Below are positions 10,388 to 22,952 of a DNA stretch of 64,000 bases, one piece after another (the stretch's first letter is position 1; each line of letters begins with the position of its first letter). The position numbers were made by a program, and so were the translations under genes. The notes under the pieces are model-generated. The model was not told the DNA's origin. It searched no databases and saw only the letters and a program-made list of their open reading frames with translations. The DNA is from Diphasiastrum complanatum (taxonomy: Eukaryota; Streptophyta; Lycopodiopsida; Lycopodiales; Lycopodiaceae), in the NCBI GenBank assembly GCA_029204225.1, contig CM055105.1:50544745-50608744 (forward strand), read 5' to 3'.

Positions 10388-13300
10388 GGAGATCGAGGTT
10401 TTTTCAAACTCTTCTTTAGCTTATGCCTAAATTTTATCTGGAAATGTCTTGAGCATTTTTATCCTTTTGGTATGTAGGAAAGCATCTACTTTTTCTTGTC
10501 TAGTATCTTTACTTTTGGCTATTTCTTGTTAAGTTTTGATTACACTTTAAGGTCCCTGGCATTGCTTTTCGTTTCGTGTGCCTTTTTGTTTTTGTCTTTT
10601 TTTGCTCTTGTTGGTTGTCGTTTGCTTCTTGATCGGCACCGGGTCTACCCAAGAGAATCCAGATTCTTTTGAAAGCCAAATAGCAACTTATTGGGTACAA
10701 AAAAGATCACATTTCCTGGCATGTGATCTGAATTTGGCCCCTGTTATTCTTATTGCCTTATTTTGCGTGAATCATGATGTTTTTATAACATGCAAATGCG
10801 ACGTTTCTGATTGCTGCATGTTGGGATCTATGGATGCGCTTAACGATTCAAAAGGAATGACTTTATTGAAAATAGGATTTATGTAAATGTTGTGTGTTGG
10901 GATCTGTGGATGTGCTTGATAATTCAAAAGGAGTCATTTGCTGGTAGTAAATAGGATTGGTTGTTTCGAAATCATATGCATTGGGCACTGCAGGCAGGAC
11001 ATGGTACTGTTTATGCTCCACATTAGGCTAAACTTATGTCATCAAGTTGTGTTTTCCAAATCTGCATGAAGCATGAAAATGTAACATGTGTAAGAGAACT
11101 AGTTTTTGACCCGGACTGCTGTTATCTGTATTTGCAGAGCATAAAACCTCGTATTCCTGGTAGAGTAATGCAAACTGTTCCTTTCAAGAGCTCTAAGCGT
11201 CCTAGTCTAGTCCTTCGTCTCTCTTCGCTTCTCTTCGCGGACCATGCGCTACTTACAGGTTTCCTATTTTTTTGTTGCATTGGCATCTCCAGGATATTCA
11301 AATCCTTCACCAAAAGTTCAGTTTAATATAGTTGGGCCCTACATTTCATGCAAAGTGGCTAAATTTTTTTATATTAACAGAAGTAGCTTGTGGAGATAGT
11401 TGAGTAAGGATTGGTTTAGATTGTAGTGCAGCATGTTCATGACTGCTTGTGTCCATGTCTCGTTTTCGCAGATGAATAGGATGTTCAATTGCTGTTTAGT
11501 GTGCCCGTGTTTAGCATTGGAGGAATAGGTTAGCTATTAAGTAATTCTTGAGTTCTCACACTGGAAAATACTAAGAAAGATCATTGCAACCTTGTCAACG
11601 ACAAGCATTTGAACTTTCTCTTTGTCAAGAGACCACTGGCAGCAAAAGCATAAGTTGTTCCTTTGATGGATATCAGAGCAATATTGGGTAAAAAGCATGA
11701 TAAGGCTCATGACATATCTCATCTCTCTTTTGTAAAATTATGTGAAGTTCAGAAATTATCTCCTTTGAATGTGACTGTTTTGTTGTTCGATGAGAATTTC
11801 ACAATGTGATCTGAGAAACATGTATCTAGAGGATAACCTAGAAAATGATGCTGAGATATTCAGTCAATGGTTGTTTTTTAGCTTCAATATTTACAGTTGC
11901 CTTCCAGCCACCTATGTGTCTGTATTTAAATTTTACTGATAAGCATGTACATGAGCAAATTTCAAATGGAAAAAGTATTTCTAAAAGCAGCTCCTTTTGT
12001 ACCTCTTGTTAGATCAGGAGAAATTCTTAGTTTTTGTCTTTATGATGGTTATTACCTTGTGCACTAACCTCTTTCAACTAGCTCAACTTGGAAAAGGTCA
12101 AGGTTTTCCATTAATAAGAAGTTTTATAGATTATTTAACATAAGATGTAGAGAAAATGTACTGTTGGGGCTCCTACTGATGCTAAGTAATAACATTGAAG
12201 TCCATCATCTTCATTTAGGAACTTGGTACGCTTTGTAAACTCCCAATCAAAACTCGAAGCATCATTTCAGTAATCAATATGCATGTCATATGGCCTTAAG
12301 TGATGGTTGATTGTGCTTGGGGTGCATGAATTCATTTTGATCCCCAAAGGCCTACTTAATTTTTGGGTTTCCTCAAGTCAACTTAATTTTGTCACTTGGG
12401 TCCATTCGAAGACGTTTGGCTAGTCCAGTTTTTGGTAGGGTACTGACCTTGTCATAACGCACGCAACCCTAAGTGCCATTCAGTTAGTATGAATATCAGG
12501 CATTGTCTCTGTCCTTTTTAGTAGTAATGACTAGACATATTGAGAGCTTCTTTGCGGTAGAACTCTGTGACAGTGTTCCTTTGTAGGAGGGCTTGCTAAC
12601 CAGTTTATCGTTGATTTTCATGATATCTTAGTTGGAGATTGATATGGAATTCGTGTTTTTTGTTCTATTCTACTATTTTATGGGGACATGTTCTTAACTT
12701 GGTAGTAGAGATTTGTCTGAGGCAAGCAGGAGTTTTTTTTATGTATAGGGAGAACGAGTTTCTAAACTTTTCTATGTTGACTAGATATCCAAAAGTCATG
12801 ACCTGGAAGATCTGTTTGTTAACCCTTCACCTCTCTAATGGACAAAGCGAAAGTATTCACATTCTTAGGTTCTAATTTTAATTCCTATAGTAGGGTCTCA
12901 GGAATTCTATAAATTGAGGGTTAAATATTTTAAATTTAAGGAGCTGGAAATTTGTATACATGGTCTGGCTAAGTGTTCATCATTTTTTATCTATTTGAGC
13001 ACTTTTAGGATCAACATCTTGGAGTTCTTGGCGATAAGGTGCTGAATGATTATCCTTCGGTAATTGAGTTGCATGCCTAAGTAGTGAGTGGCTGGAATTC
13101 TATCCTATGACACTCCATCTCTTGCACCTATGGTTGCAAGATTTATTTTATTTTTTAGGTCCAATGTGTTTCTAAGGACGACTTCCTGGAACTGTTTGTG
13201 TGATTTGGAGGTTTTGAGGCAGATTTGTTCATTGTCCAATGTCCTGAGCATATTCATTCATGGATTTTCTTCACCTATTGTCATTACATCAATGTTGGAT

Positions 13301-15930
13301 TGCCATCCACTAGCTGTGACTACTTCGAGGCTGAATTTGGTCCATTTTGATCAACACGCGAAAAATTGTGGGGCTGTCAAAAGCCTCATCACTTACATGT
13401 TTGGAGCTGCTGTGCCAAAATCTTCACATGCTCCAGTTTCTCGAACTAAACCTTGCTGATGATATTCTGTGCCTCTGTTGGTCTTACTTTAATGTACATC
13501 TTGGGGCTCTCTGGAACTAGGAATCGATACTACACTTTTGGACATTTTTGACCAATATTTTGGTACATTTTGGTTTCTGCGCTGAAAGGAAATCTGTACA
13601 TCATGTTTCATCATAGTAACACAACATTGTATGTTCATTTCACCTTCTAGATTACCCATGCTATCATCCTTGGAGTCACGACTATATTCTGTAGGAATCA
13701 GATCACCATGTGCATGTAATTTTTTGTTGAATCGAGCAGTATTTACTTGACCGAATGAAATTAGAAGCAATTTAATGCATAATAGCAAAACCATTTTCTA
13801 ACATCACTAATATGATTGCTATAGCTAACTTGCAGACCCATATGATTAAACCTAAGAATACATACATTACAATATATCACACTACACTACATTACATGGA
13901 TTGCATTAAAAATCGCGTGGGATCAGCTTGGCAATTGCTTTGTCATGGAATGACATCAGGGTGACATTGCATTGGAATGACATTCCACTCCATTGGGTAT
14001 GGCATGACATGGAGTTGATAGCATTGCAAAGGCAACTCATTCTATTGCATATTAGTTACATGTTTGTCCAAGATTATCTTTTGATGCAAATCCTTTGCCT
14101 ATAAGAATTGAAGCTCACATGTAGATCATTTAAAGTCCTAAGAAACATTCCCACCAACAGATTGAACCTTAGAACCTTAGCCTGTGGGCCCTAGTGTTTT
14201 GTGATTTATTGCGTTGTTTTATGTTGTTGGTAAATATATGAATTAAAGTGAAATACAATGAACTTATGGTTTGAAGTGGGACTTATTGACTTAGGAGGAT
14301 TTTTATATATTCTTTGGTCTTCTACTCATTTTCTTGTGACAATGACACTTTGTTTTGGCTTGATTCAAAGTCTTAAATGTAGTGGGGTCTTGATGGTGTC
14401 TCACTTGTGACCAAGCGGTCAATATCTAATAAAAGAATGTGCAATGTTAGCATCTTTGTCCAAATAAGGCTCAGTGAGATCCCTTGGCTTGTCGTAGTGA
14501 GTTGGCCCCATTGTAAATCTTGTTTCACCTCATTGCAGATCTTGGTACTTATCCTATTGTTTAGTCCAAGAAGAATAAGAAAGCATATCTCATTAGGATT
14601 GTCTCAAGTAATCGAAGTCCAAGTGCAGTACGTTGTGTTTTGAAGTTTGTGTTGGATGATTCATGACCATGTGATAAGTAATGGTAGTTGTTTTCAATCT
14701 TTATCCATGTCTTGTTGTAAACTTTAGCTTCAACTCAAGTTTTTAAATCATGCAATTACAAAAAAAAGGGATACCTTTCTATGTTTTTATTGAACATGTT
14801 TTAGGTTTTTGAAAGATATAAGTTTGAAACCAAGGCAATTGGGAGCGAGTGAGTTTTTCACAGGGCTTTCAAAAAACAAAGAGAATGTATTGCGTTGTTG
14901 CTAGGGAAGCTAGAAGGCAATTTGGAGCAAGTGAGTCTTTCACAGGGCTTTTAAAAAACAAAGAGAATGTATTGCGTTGTTGCTAGTGAAGCTAGATAAT
15001 CCCTCATGTACATCAGTTTATAGAGTAGCAATTTGAATAACAAGAATCTATATTGGTTTCCAAAACTCATCAAATTTGAGTATTTAGTTCACATTCAAGT
15101 ATTTTGAATGTAGTGGTAGTCTAAATAACATCGATTTATCTTGGTTTTTTTTAACTCTCATGAAGTTGGAAGTATCAATTTCATGTTACAAAGCAAAAAA
15201 AAATTAGGTTTATTTTTTTCGACACCATTAGTCTATCAAGCTCAATTTTATTCAAATTGTAGTTGGTTAAGAATCTATTACTTTGGAAGGAATTTTAAAG
15301 AGGATTGGAGTTTATAGATGACTTAATTGTTGAACAAGCTACTAAAGTTTTAAAATTCATTTCTAAGAGATATTTCAACCAGTCGATTGAAGCATGAGAC
15401 AAAAATTTAGATGCCAGAAGAAGATTTTGGAAAGAAGAAAAAGTGGCATGTGTTTGATAAATTATAGTAAACTCAAGTTGAGACAATGCTCAACTTACAG
15501 TTTATTTCTTGTACGAGTGCTTAAAGTAAACCAATGAAAATCATGTGTCTTGAAAAAAACTTAAATGTGTTACATGTGAATGAGTTCTCAAGAAACTAAG
15601 CCTATGTGATACCACTTATGCCTCAAAACACTCATGATCGAATGCTTTTTTTCTTTTTCTTGTCTTTATTGTCAGTTTGGGAAACATGAAGTTGGAATTC
15701 CAACATGTCATAAGAGGTTACATTACATCAGCATTTAGAAAGCAAGATGTAATATGATATTAAATAATGCAAAATATTTTGAGATGGAACAATATCCTAA
15801 AAAATGGGTAATGATTTTTTGATTTTTTAATTTTTGCCAAAAAAATGTATTTTCATATATTTTTTTTTTGAAAATCACAATTTTGTTTGCAAACAATATG
15901 CTCTTTAGCAAAAAAAAAAACCTTCTAAAA
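10388..15930. other. Long stretch without a recognised gene
   Basis: The start is the 3' UTR/downstream flank of the poly(A)-binding protein gene. I see only short frames with no domain. Local features are a run of related TGGAATGACAT words near 13945-14010 and a tandem duplication at 14834-15000. A moderately open plus-strand region at 13088-13459 shows no motif I know. Confidence 0.5.
14834..15000. repeat. Tandem duplication, two units of about 83 bp
   Basis: GGCAATTGGGAGCGAGTGAG at 14834 recurs as GGCAATTTGGAGCAAGTGAG about 83 bases later. Both units continue with the same CACAGGGCTT and ATTGCGTTGTTGCTAG blocks. The few differences point to a fairly recent duplication. Confidence 0.85.
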
Positions 15931-15932
15931 TG

Positions 15933-16095
15933 AATTTTTTTTGTAATAAAATCTTAAAATTAAAAATGCTCAAAATAAGCAAAATATACATACATTTATG
16001 GTGTTTTGAATGTCTTAATCGACGTTCATGAAAATAACTCGTAGAATACATTTGAAGCCAGTTACACTAAATCCACAAATTTTGAAAACACTGAA

Positions 16096-16139
<44 letters not shown>

Positions 16140-16368
16140 TAGTTCCAAGTGCATTTGTACGGCACTTGTACAGCACACATTTTTTTTGTAATAAAATTTT
16201 AAAAATAAAAAATGTTCAAAATAAACAAAATATACATACATTTATGGTGTTCTGAATGTCTAAATTGACTTTCATGAAAATAACTCGCAGAATACATTTG
16301 AAGCCAGTTACAGTAAATCCACAAATTTTGAAAACACTGAAAATAATATATATATATATATACACGAG
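15933..16368. repeat. Direct duplication of about 175 bp, each ending in an AT microsatellite
   Basis: Copy 1 (about 15933-16110) and copy 2 (about 16179-16355) share TTGTAATAAAAT, AAAATATACATACATTTATGG, TTCATGAAAATAACTCG and TTGAAGCCAGTTACA. Each runs into (TA)n, 36 bases long after copy 1 and about 20 after copy 2. Confidence 0.85.
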
Positions 16369-16636
16369 GGGCTCGAAGTGGCCCAACAGACCCCATAACC
16401 CCTTCGTTAACTTTCATTTCTCCTTATCCCTTCAATTACCTTATTTAGGAAATACCTATTGAATGAAGGAATTGCACTAATAAAAAAGTGTTGGGCTAGT
16501 TTTTTTTCTTTTCTAGGTGTAAAGCTTCTTTCTTTCTATGATTTAATAGCCTTAAGTCACCACTTGGGCAAAGTACCAGTACCAATCAGAAAATTCACTT
16601 ACTAACAAAATAGGCTTTTCGTGATTAATAAAATTG

Positions 16637-16639
<3 letters not shown>

Positions 16640-16694
<55 letters not shown>
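16640..16694. repeat. (TA)n microsatellite
   Basis: About 55 bases of perfect TA dinucleotide, directly left of a minus-strand copia LTR. Confidence 0.95.
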
Positions 16695-16702
<8 letters not shown>

Positions 16703-16705
16703 AGT

Positions 16706-17772
16706 TGAAAGTACAGTACTAAGAACCATAAATGGATCTTTGAATGATCCACAAGGTTGATTGTGTGCTTGATTAACAATCTATCAGATACTAGTCAACA
16801 AATCAAGATCTAGTTTAGCAGCTTGATAGAAAACAAGTAGAGACAATCAAAGCATTGATCAAAAACTTAACCCTTAGTTCACACGTGTGAAAAGCAAGTT
16901 GCTGTACGGCTTGTAGATAGAGTTTGAAGTGTGCCAAAGCTGGGATTCATTGGAATCAATCACTATCATCATACAAAGAGAGAAAATCCGAGTTTCTCCT
17001 TGAGGCTCCAAAAAGTTTCTACCTCCTCACTATGGAGAATGGAAATACATAGTAAAAGACACTTCCTTTGCAAAGTTAGGTGAAAATCCAGCATGTAATA
17101 AGGAAGTAGACTCAACTTTCTTGCCCTAAAGTGAAAACCCTAGCCTAGATCCTAGAGTCATGCTTGGTAGGTGCATGGTAGGTACAAATCTCATCATAAA
17201 TCAAGGTCTAAATCCTACAAAGTAGGAATCATTACCAAATGGACACAACCACTCCTCTTGACTCGTGGTTACCTACATTAGATGTAGATTGCCATGTGGC
17301 ACTTTGGCCATACAAGTGACTAGCAAGAAATATTGACAATATGTACAATATTCTACATGGCTAGATTTGCTAATGTAGGCAATTTTTCACACTCCTCAAA
17401 TCTAGCCTTGGAAACAACAATACTTTTATCAATCACTCTAATTGAAGATCTAAGCTTGACAAATGAATCTTTAGGTAAAGATTTAGTAAACAAATTAGCC
17501 AAGCAACTTGATGATGACACATGTTGGAGCTTGATCTGTTTGGCTTGCACTTTCACCCTCACGAAATGATGAGCAATCTCAATGTGTTTGCTCCTTGCAT
17601 GGAATGTAGGATTAGTTGCAAGTGATTGGGCTGATTGGTTGTCACAATAGATGATTGGGATCTCATCCTCCATGACATGAAGCTCCACCAATAGCCTTTT
17701 GAGCCACAAAACCTCCTTGCATGTTGATGTCAACATAGACACTCCTATGGATCCAGGATGCAAGCTATCCAA
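16706..17772 (-). mobile_element. 3' end of a minus-strand copia element, with LTR family A (16706-17389)
   Basis: The LTR (about 684 bp) reads TGAAAAATTGCC... to ...GTACTTTCA on the minus strand, with TGAAA/TTTCA ends. A polypurine tract (GAGGAGTG) precedes it. The same LTR, in the opposite orientation, is at 38603-39268 and 63070-63747. Upstream on the minus strand is the end of pol (RNase H, 17772-17353). The element is cut at about 17772, where a different, plus-strand copia begins. Confidence 0.85.
17353..17772 (-). pseudogene. Copia RNase H C-terminal fragment
   Basis: C-terminal pol fragment of a copia element. Visible blocks are STCKEVLWLKRLLVELHV, IIYCDNQSAQSLATNPTFHA, RSKHIEIAHHFVR and QHVSSSSCLANLFTKSLPKD, the standard order in copia RNase H ends (YCDN..A, R.KHIE, H..T..ILADIFTK). 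Integrase and reverse transcriptase are missing. The frame ends inside the adjoining LTR, as usual for this family. Confidence 0.85.
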
Positions 17773-18530
17773 AGATATGTGCCCCAGAACGAAGGCAGAT
17801 TAGCAAGAAATGTGCAAGTACCCCTATCAGTCAGTCATAGGTTCTATCATGTACTCTATGAACTGCACACGACCTGATTTTGCATATGCTGTAAGCACAC
17901 TGTCACAATTCAAGTCCAATCCAGGCCTACAACACTGGAAAGCCTTGCAAAGAGTTCTAAAGTACTATTGAAAATCTGTTGAGTGGGCAATTGTTTTTAA
18001 GCCTCAAAGCACTATGCCTTGAGTTACAACGAAAATACAGAAGGTGCACTCACACTGACTACCTATTCTGATTCAGACTAGGTAGGAGACGTAGATACCA
18101 GGAAATCTACCTCTGGCTACATTTGTTTTCTTGCAGGAGGACCCATCTCATGGAACAACAAAAAGTAGAAATGTATTTTTTTGTCCTCTACGGAATCAAA
18201 ATATGTTGTAGCTACATCAGTAGTAAAGGAAATCATTTGACTAAGGAGGCTGCTGCAGGATCTGCAATTTCCACATTTCGGTCCAACTATACTCCAGTGC
18301 GACAATCAGAGTTGAATAGCTCTATTTCTGGACCCACAGACTCATAATAGAACTAAGCATATAGAAGTTCAATTCCATTTTCTTAGAGAGAAAGTTCAGA
18401 GTAAAGACGTTGTACTAAGTTAGTGTCATACAAATAGTATGTTGGCTGATGTTTTGACAAAGCCATTGTCTAGAGATAAACATTCTACCCTAGTAGATAT
18501 GATAAATCTCAATTGCAGTTCAGATTCGTA
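17773..18530 (+). pseudogene. Decayed copia pol 3' end (RT tail and RNase H), plus strand
   Basis: In three frames: [76 protein letters not shown] and MLADVLTKPLSRDKHSTLV. These are the copia blocks Y..-VGSLMY..-RPDI..AV through LADILTKPL in correct order. Several stops and frameshifts make it a pseudogene. It abuts a truncated minus-strand element at 17772 and is followed by a polypurine tract (GGGAGAG) and the LTR at 18551. Confidence 0.8.
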
Positions 18531-18550
18531 GCAGTTAGCTTAAGGGAGAG

Positions 18551-19833
18551 TGTTGGAATTTAATCTAACTCCTACTCATCCCAACATCCCTTCTTCCTTC
18601 TCTGATTTTTACTCTCTCAAATGCAACCTATAGAAAAATGAACTGTTTTTTTAACAGTCTGCATATTTGAACTAATTGTCGCTACAGTTTGCATTTTTGC
18701 ACGGGTTTTTCCACAGGTGAAAAATCCGACACCTGACACTGTCGCTAATTTTTACCTTCATGAGCAACTAAGTGTTTAGCGACACTTATCTAAGTTGTTT
18801 TTGGGCCATTTAGACACTTCCAGAAAAGCGACACTTTTTGCGAAAAATGCGAAATTGCATTTTTACATGCAGTTTCTGACAGGCGACAATTAGAGCAAAA
18901 GCGACACTGCATTTTACATGTAGTTTCTGACAAGCGAAAGAGGTGAAAAATCCGACACTGCATTTTTCTTCGCAATTTCTGACAGGCGACAATTAGGGCA
19001 AAACATGACACTGCATTTTTACATGCAATTTATAATAGGCAAAAAATGCGAAGGTGCCCTACAAATGGCGAAGGTACCCTACACTAAAGACAAAGGCCAA
19101 AAAACGAAGGACTGGCGCGTCGTCCATCTACGGATTTAGTAAGAGATTTCAAATACCAGATCATAACGTCTTCACGATCCAACAATAAATCGATCTATTG
19201 ATCAGTTTAGCAGTTATTAACTATTTTGTAAATGTAAAGTTAGAATAATGCAAGATCTTCCAGTTGCTATAAATGTAAATGAGCAATTGAAGATGTGATG
19301 TATCAGTATCAGAAGTAATCAAAGATACAACGACCAAAACGAGTCTTTCAGTTGCTCACTCCTTAGAGTTAGTGATTATAGAGAGAGAAAAAGATATTCA
19401 TATTGTTTTGAGTCTGTAAGTAGGATCACACACTTATCAGCGCAATTGTATTGCGATCTGATCGTTGTGTTTACAACTTAATTATACATATTCGCTATTG
19501 TTCTATATACACTTTCGCATTCTTGTTGAATGATAATAACTCTCTCCTCTTACACAAACATTATTATCAGAGAAATATATGGCTGTCTCTGACGCCTAAA
19601 TTGATTTTACATTCTCTTCATATCAGGTTATCAGTATTAGAGGATTGCATGATTGTCTCAGACGCCTAATCGTTTTCTGCAATCTCTCTTTCACGGCAGT
19701 CTAAGACTCCTACACTGATAATCTGATTCAACAAAAACGAACAGCTTTGTAAACTCCATTCTCTAAGTAATCCACGATCATGCTATTAAGAATTTCTTGT
19801 TTCATCAGTTGACATCAATCCTAAACATCAACA
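18551..19833 (+). repeat. Copia LTR, TGTTGG...CAACA, about 1.28 kb
   Basis: Starts TGTTGGAATTTAATC right after the polypurine tract of the upstream pol remnant and ends CATCAACA. A near-perfect primer-binding site, TGGTATCAAAG (19838-19848), follows 4 bases later. It therefore has a 3'-LTR context on its left and a 5'-LTR context on its right. Internally, 18620-19100 holds diverged tandem copies of a 65-70 bp unit built around GCGACACTGCATTTTTACATG and TTTCTGACAGGCGAC. Confidence 0.75.
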
Positions 19834-19988
19834 AATGTGGTATCAAAGTTGATAATTCTACTTTCATTGCATCCCACAAGTGGGTATCAGGTCCCCCACA
19901 CACAAGACTAGATCTAAGCTATTGTGTTGGTAGATTAAGCCAATTTATACATCCTAGCGAGGAGCATTGAAAGCTAGGAAAAAGAGTT

Positions 19989-20563
19989 TTGAGATATATC
20001 ATGAGAACTCGAGATTTTGGCATATTGTATGAGGGATCATCATCTAACTTGTTTGGATTTTCAGATTCGGACTTTGTTGGAGATCAAATGGATAGGAAAT
20101 CTATAAGTGCACATTGTATTTTCATAGGTGATGGAGCTATAGCATGGATGTCGAAGAAACAAGCCATTATCTCATTGTCATCTAGTGAGGCCGAGTACAA
20201 AGCACTTACTCATTGCATAAAAGAGATGGTAGGGATCAAGAGGATGATCAAGGATCTTTACTTGGTGGATTTTTCAGAGAGCCCAATCATCTTTTGTGAC
20301 AACCTATCAGCCCAAAAGTTGGCAGCAATCCTATATTTCATGCGAAGAGCAAGCATATTGAGGTGGCATATCACTTTGTGAGGGAGCAAGTCATGGCAAA
20401 GGAGGTGGAGGTTCAACATGTGCCTTCAAAGGAATGTGTAGCTGATATCTTCACCAAAGCATTGGAAAAAGACTTGCTTACAAAGCATAGGACTTCACTT
20501 GGAGTATTCTCAAAGTCTATGCTAAAACTAATTGAAGAGGGAGTGCGAGAAATTGTCAACTAG
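19989..20563 (+). pseudogene. Copia RNase H remnant, plus strand
   Basis: Two overlapping frames (19989-20381 and 20363-20563) give YIMRTRDFGILYEG, FSDSDFVGDQMDRKS, AIAWMSKKQAIISLSSSEAE, IIFCDNLSAQKLA and, after a frameshift near 20370, VAYHFVRE-type and ECVADIFTKALEKD blocks: a copia RNase H from the DxD-containing start to its end. The aspartates of FSDSDFVGD and the E of SEAEY are present. One frameshift separates the frames, so the protein is broken. Reverse transcriptase and everything upstream are absent. A GAAGAGGGAG polypurine tract and an LTR follow. Confidence 0.82.
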
Positions 20564-21260
20564 TTTATTTGGCAATTGAGGCCAATTTTCATATTAGACT
20601 TAGAGTTTGAATTTTCAAAGTTATATTAGTCTAAAAGCATTTGAATTACCACTTTTAGAAAGTGAGAGAAATAGTAGGAGGTCGATTTTGGTAGATTTAA
20701 ATTTGAATGTTGGATACATTGAATCTAGTCCATATTAATGGAAGAGTTTTTGTTATGGAGGGAAACCAAGGTCATTAATGATGCATGGACCTGTTATAAA
20801 AGGATATAAACTCATGGGAGAAAGGATTCTTCTCTCTCTCATCTCATTTCATGTTTATACATGAGTTCTCTTGGGCTCATCTATCCATTGGTGCACTATC
20901 TTGATGATATCTTGTAATCTTGTGTGTAGAATGCCCATATTTTGCTATATTAGGATCCACACGTGTAAAATACAGTAGGTTCCTATTTTTGTACGGACAT
21001 CAACTTCATATTATCATAAGTTTGATGTTTGATCAATATTTTATTGAGTTTGCATCTCTTTCATTAAGTAGATTTTGATTTTCTACATTGCAAATGGTGT
21101 AAATTGTGTTGTCTTTCAAACCAAAGATCAATAGATGATTTTGGATCTTAAGGATTGACAAAATCTTCACAGTAAGATTTATTTTGTATCTTCTTGACTT
21201 GATATATAGTCGTATGCGAAGTAGCAACATTTCAAATTTGATGATTGACAATAGTCAAAG
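20544..21260 (+). repeat. Copia LTR family E (3' LTR)
   Basis: Begins near TGCGAGAAATTGTCAACTAG after the polypurine tract and contains TTATAAAAGGATATAAAC (TATA box) near 20795 and a CCACACGTGT motif near 20952. An inverted related copy lies at about 62230-62970. The right border is approximate. Confidence 0.65.
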
Positions 21261-21972
21261 CAAGTCTTATTGAGTTACTATCATCATTTGTGTTGAGAAA
21301 ATCTTCTAAGTGTTTATGATCACATTTTGTCGAGTTGTCATAATGTTATCACAAAACAACTGCACAACTTTTAATAGCTTATTTACATTTTAAACCATCA
21401 AGAAAATGAGATAGGAACACGAAATCTTATGAAACGAGAAATGGCATAAGACCCAATTTTTCTTTTTTGTGAACTTAGAATTTTTTGAAATTCAAGTAAT
21501 TTTTTAATCCTAAATTTAGAAAATTCGTTATTTTGCAAGATCATATATTTTGCAAATATTTAAAATTTAGACGAAATATTGCAAAATATTTTTAAAATTT
21601 TATACTAAACTGGCTCAAAAAATAAAAATATCATTTGTGTGCAATTTGTTATTATGAAAAGTAGTTGTTAAATTGAACAAGCGATTGTAAAATTTTAAAA
21701 ATTATTTTTTTAAGTAAAAGATAACAAAAAACACTTTAAGATAAATTTGATAACCTGTTTATAATTTGATATTTGTATTTTAAAAATCAAGTAAACTAAA
21801 CAAATCTAGTATTCAAAAAATATGCTAAATTTCTAACAAATATTATTTAACAATAAAATCATTTACCAAAAAGATAATTAAAAACATCTAAGAAATAAAC
21901 ATTTTGTACATCAATACAATAATCTTTTGAATAAAAGATATTTCTTTAAAAATAAAATTTTGTTGAGTGTTT

Positions 21973-22930
21973 TCAATTACATAGTCTCAAATTTTCATAC
22001 AATAAAAAATTCTCAATCAGATCATTTGGATTTGGAGAAGCAACCCTTCCAATCTTTGTGTCTGTTGAAGGTGTTGTCCCGTCCTGAATAGCAATTTTTT
22101 CAATCACTTTATAGCTTTGCTCAACCACCTCGGCCAGTTCTCCTTCATTACCAACAACACCACTGATAGGTGGTTGAGGCTCCTTAACAAATGGAGCGAT
22201 ACCGTCCTCAAAGGGGCCCAACTTACCAACCTCTTGAAACTCATCAGACAAAACTGAAATACCAACTAGCCTCATCTTTACAAAATTTACTAAACTCTCA
22301 TCTAATTCTATGGCCACAACATGACTGCCCTTTTGGACAACACATGCACTAGTAGTGCCACTACCACTAAATAAATCTAAAATCCAATCTGCGGGATGAG
22401 AAAACATTTCAATTGATTTATTTACAAGTTGTTGTGGCTTTTGATATGGACAAGCCACATAACCAATCATCGAATTTTTAAGTTTTTTTGTCACTGTAGG
22501 AAAATTAAAATGATTTCCAAAATCTGTGTTCACTGTAGTGTTGTAGTGCAACATGGATCTCTTTCCATCGGTAGGGAAGTAACTGATGCTGAGATATCCG
22601 ATCTCATTACAGAGATGTGCACACCACCAGAATTGCACACATTTGGCTTGTACCTACAAACATTGAAAGCAAATAGTCAAAAAACCAAATAACATAACAT
22701 GTTTAAAATATCAAAAAGACTTGTAAATATATATGTTTAATTACAATCAGTACTTACCAAATGACATTCTCTATTCCTATATTGCATACTTCTAATAGGG
22801 CCTTATGAACACCTACTTGTTGCCAACTGAAGTGAAATATCACTATCCTCCAAAGCGAAGCTGTAGTGATCTCCAAGAAACCAGCAACAACATCTTTCAC
22901 TTCTGTCAACAAATTCCTCGGTGCGTGCAC
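21973..22930 (-). pseudogene. DNA methyltransferase of the N4-cytosine/N6-adenine (beta-class) family, truncated and frameshifted
   Basis: Transfers methyl from S-adenosylmethionine to DNA bases (family knowledge). Two exons are readable on the minus strand. Exon a (about 22930-22758) ends ...LWRIVIFHFSWQQVGVHKAL, then IENVIW, and donor GTAAGT. Exon b (22653-21973) opens YKPN after acceptor TTTGTAG, changes frame near 22630, then runs 216 codons to the stop: GYLSISYFPTDGKRSMLHYN, YQKPQQLVNKSIEMFSHPAD (motif X-like), WILDLFSGSGTTSACV (AdoMet motif I), SHVVAIELDESL (motif II). Order and motifs fit beta-class enzymes, in which the catalytic S/DPPY (motif IV) lies N-terminal; that part is not visible, and a putative LTR lies directly upstream. 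The C-terminal 90 residues match nothing I know. Splicing in phase gives the YKPN frame, so one 1-base indel is needed: probably a pseudogene or a diverged copy. A relative of plant DN4MT is possible but unproven. Confidence 0.75.
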
Positions 22931-22952
22931 TACTATTAACAGTAGGCGAAAC

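Noticed and set aside
13088-13459. 123-codon plus-strand frame as a gene
   Set aside because: No domain, no splice context, no start context; composition like the flanks.
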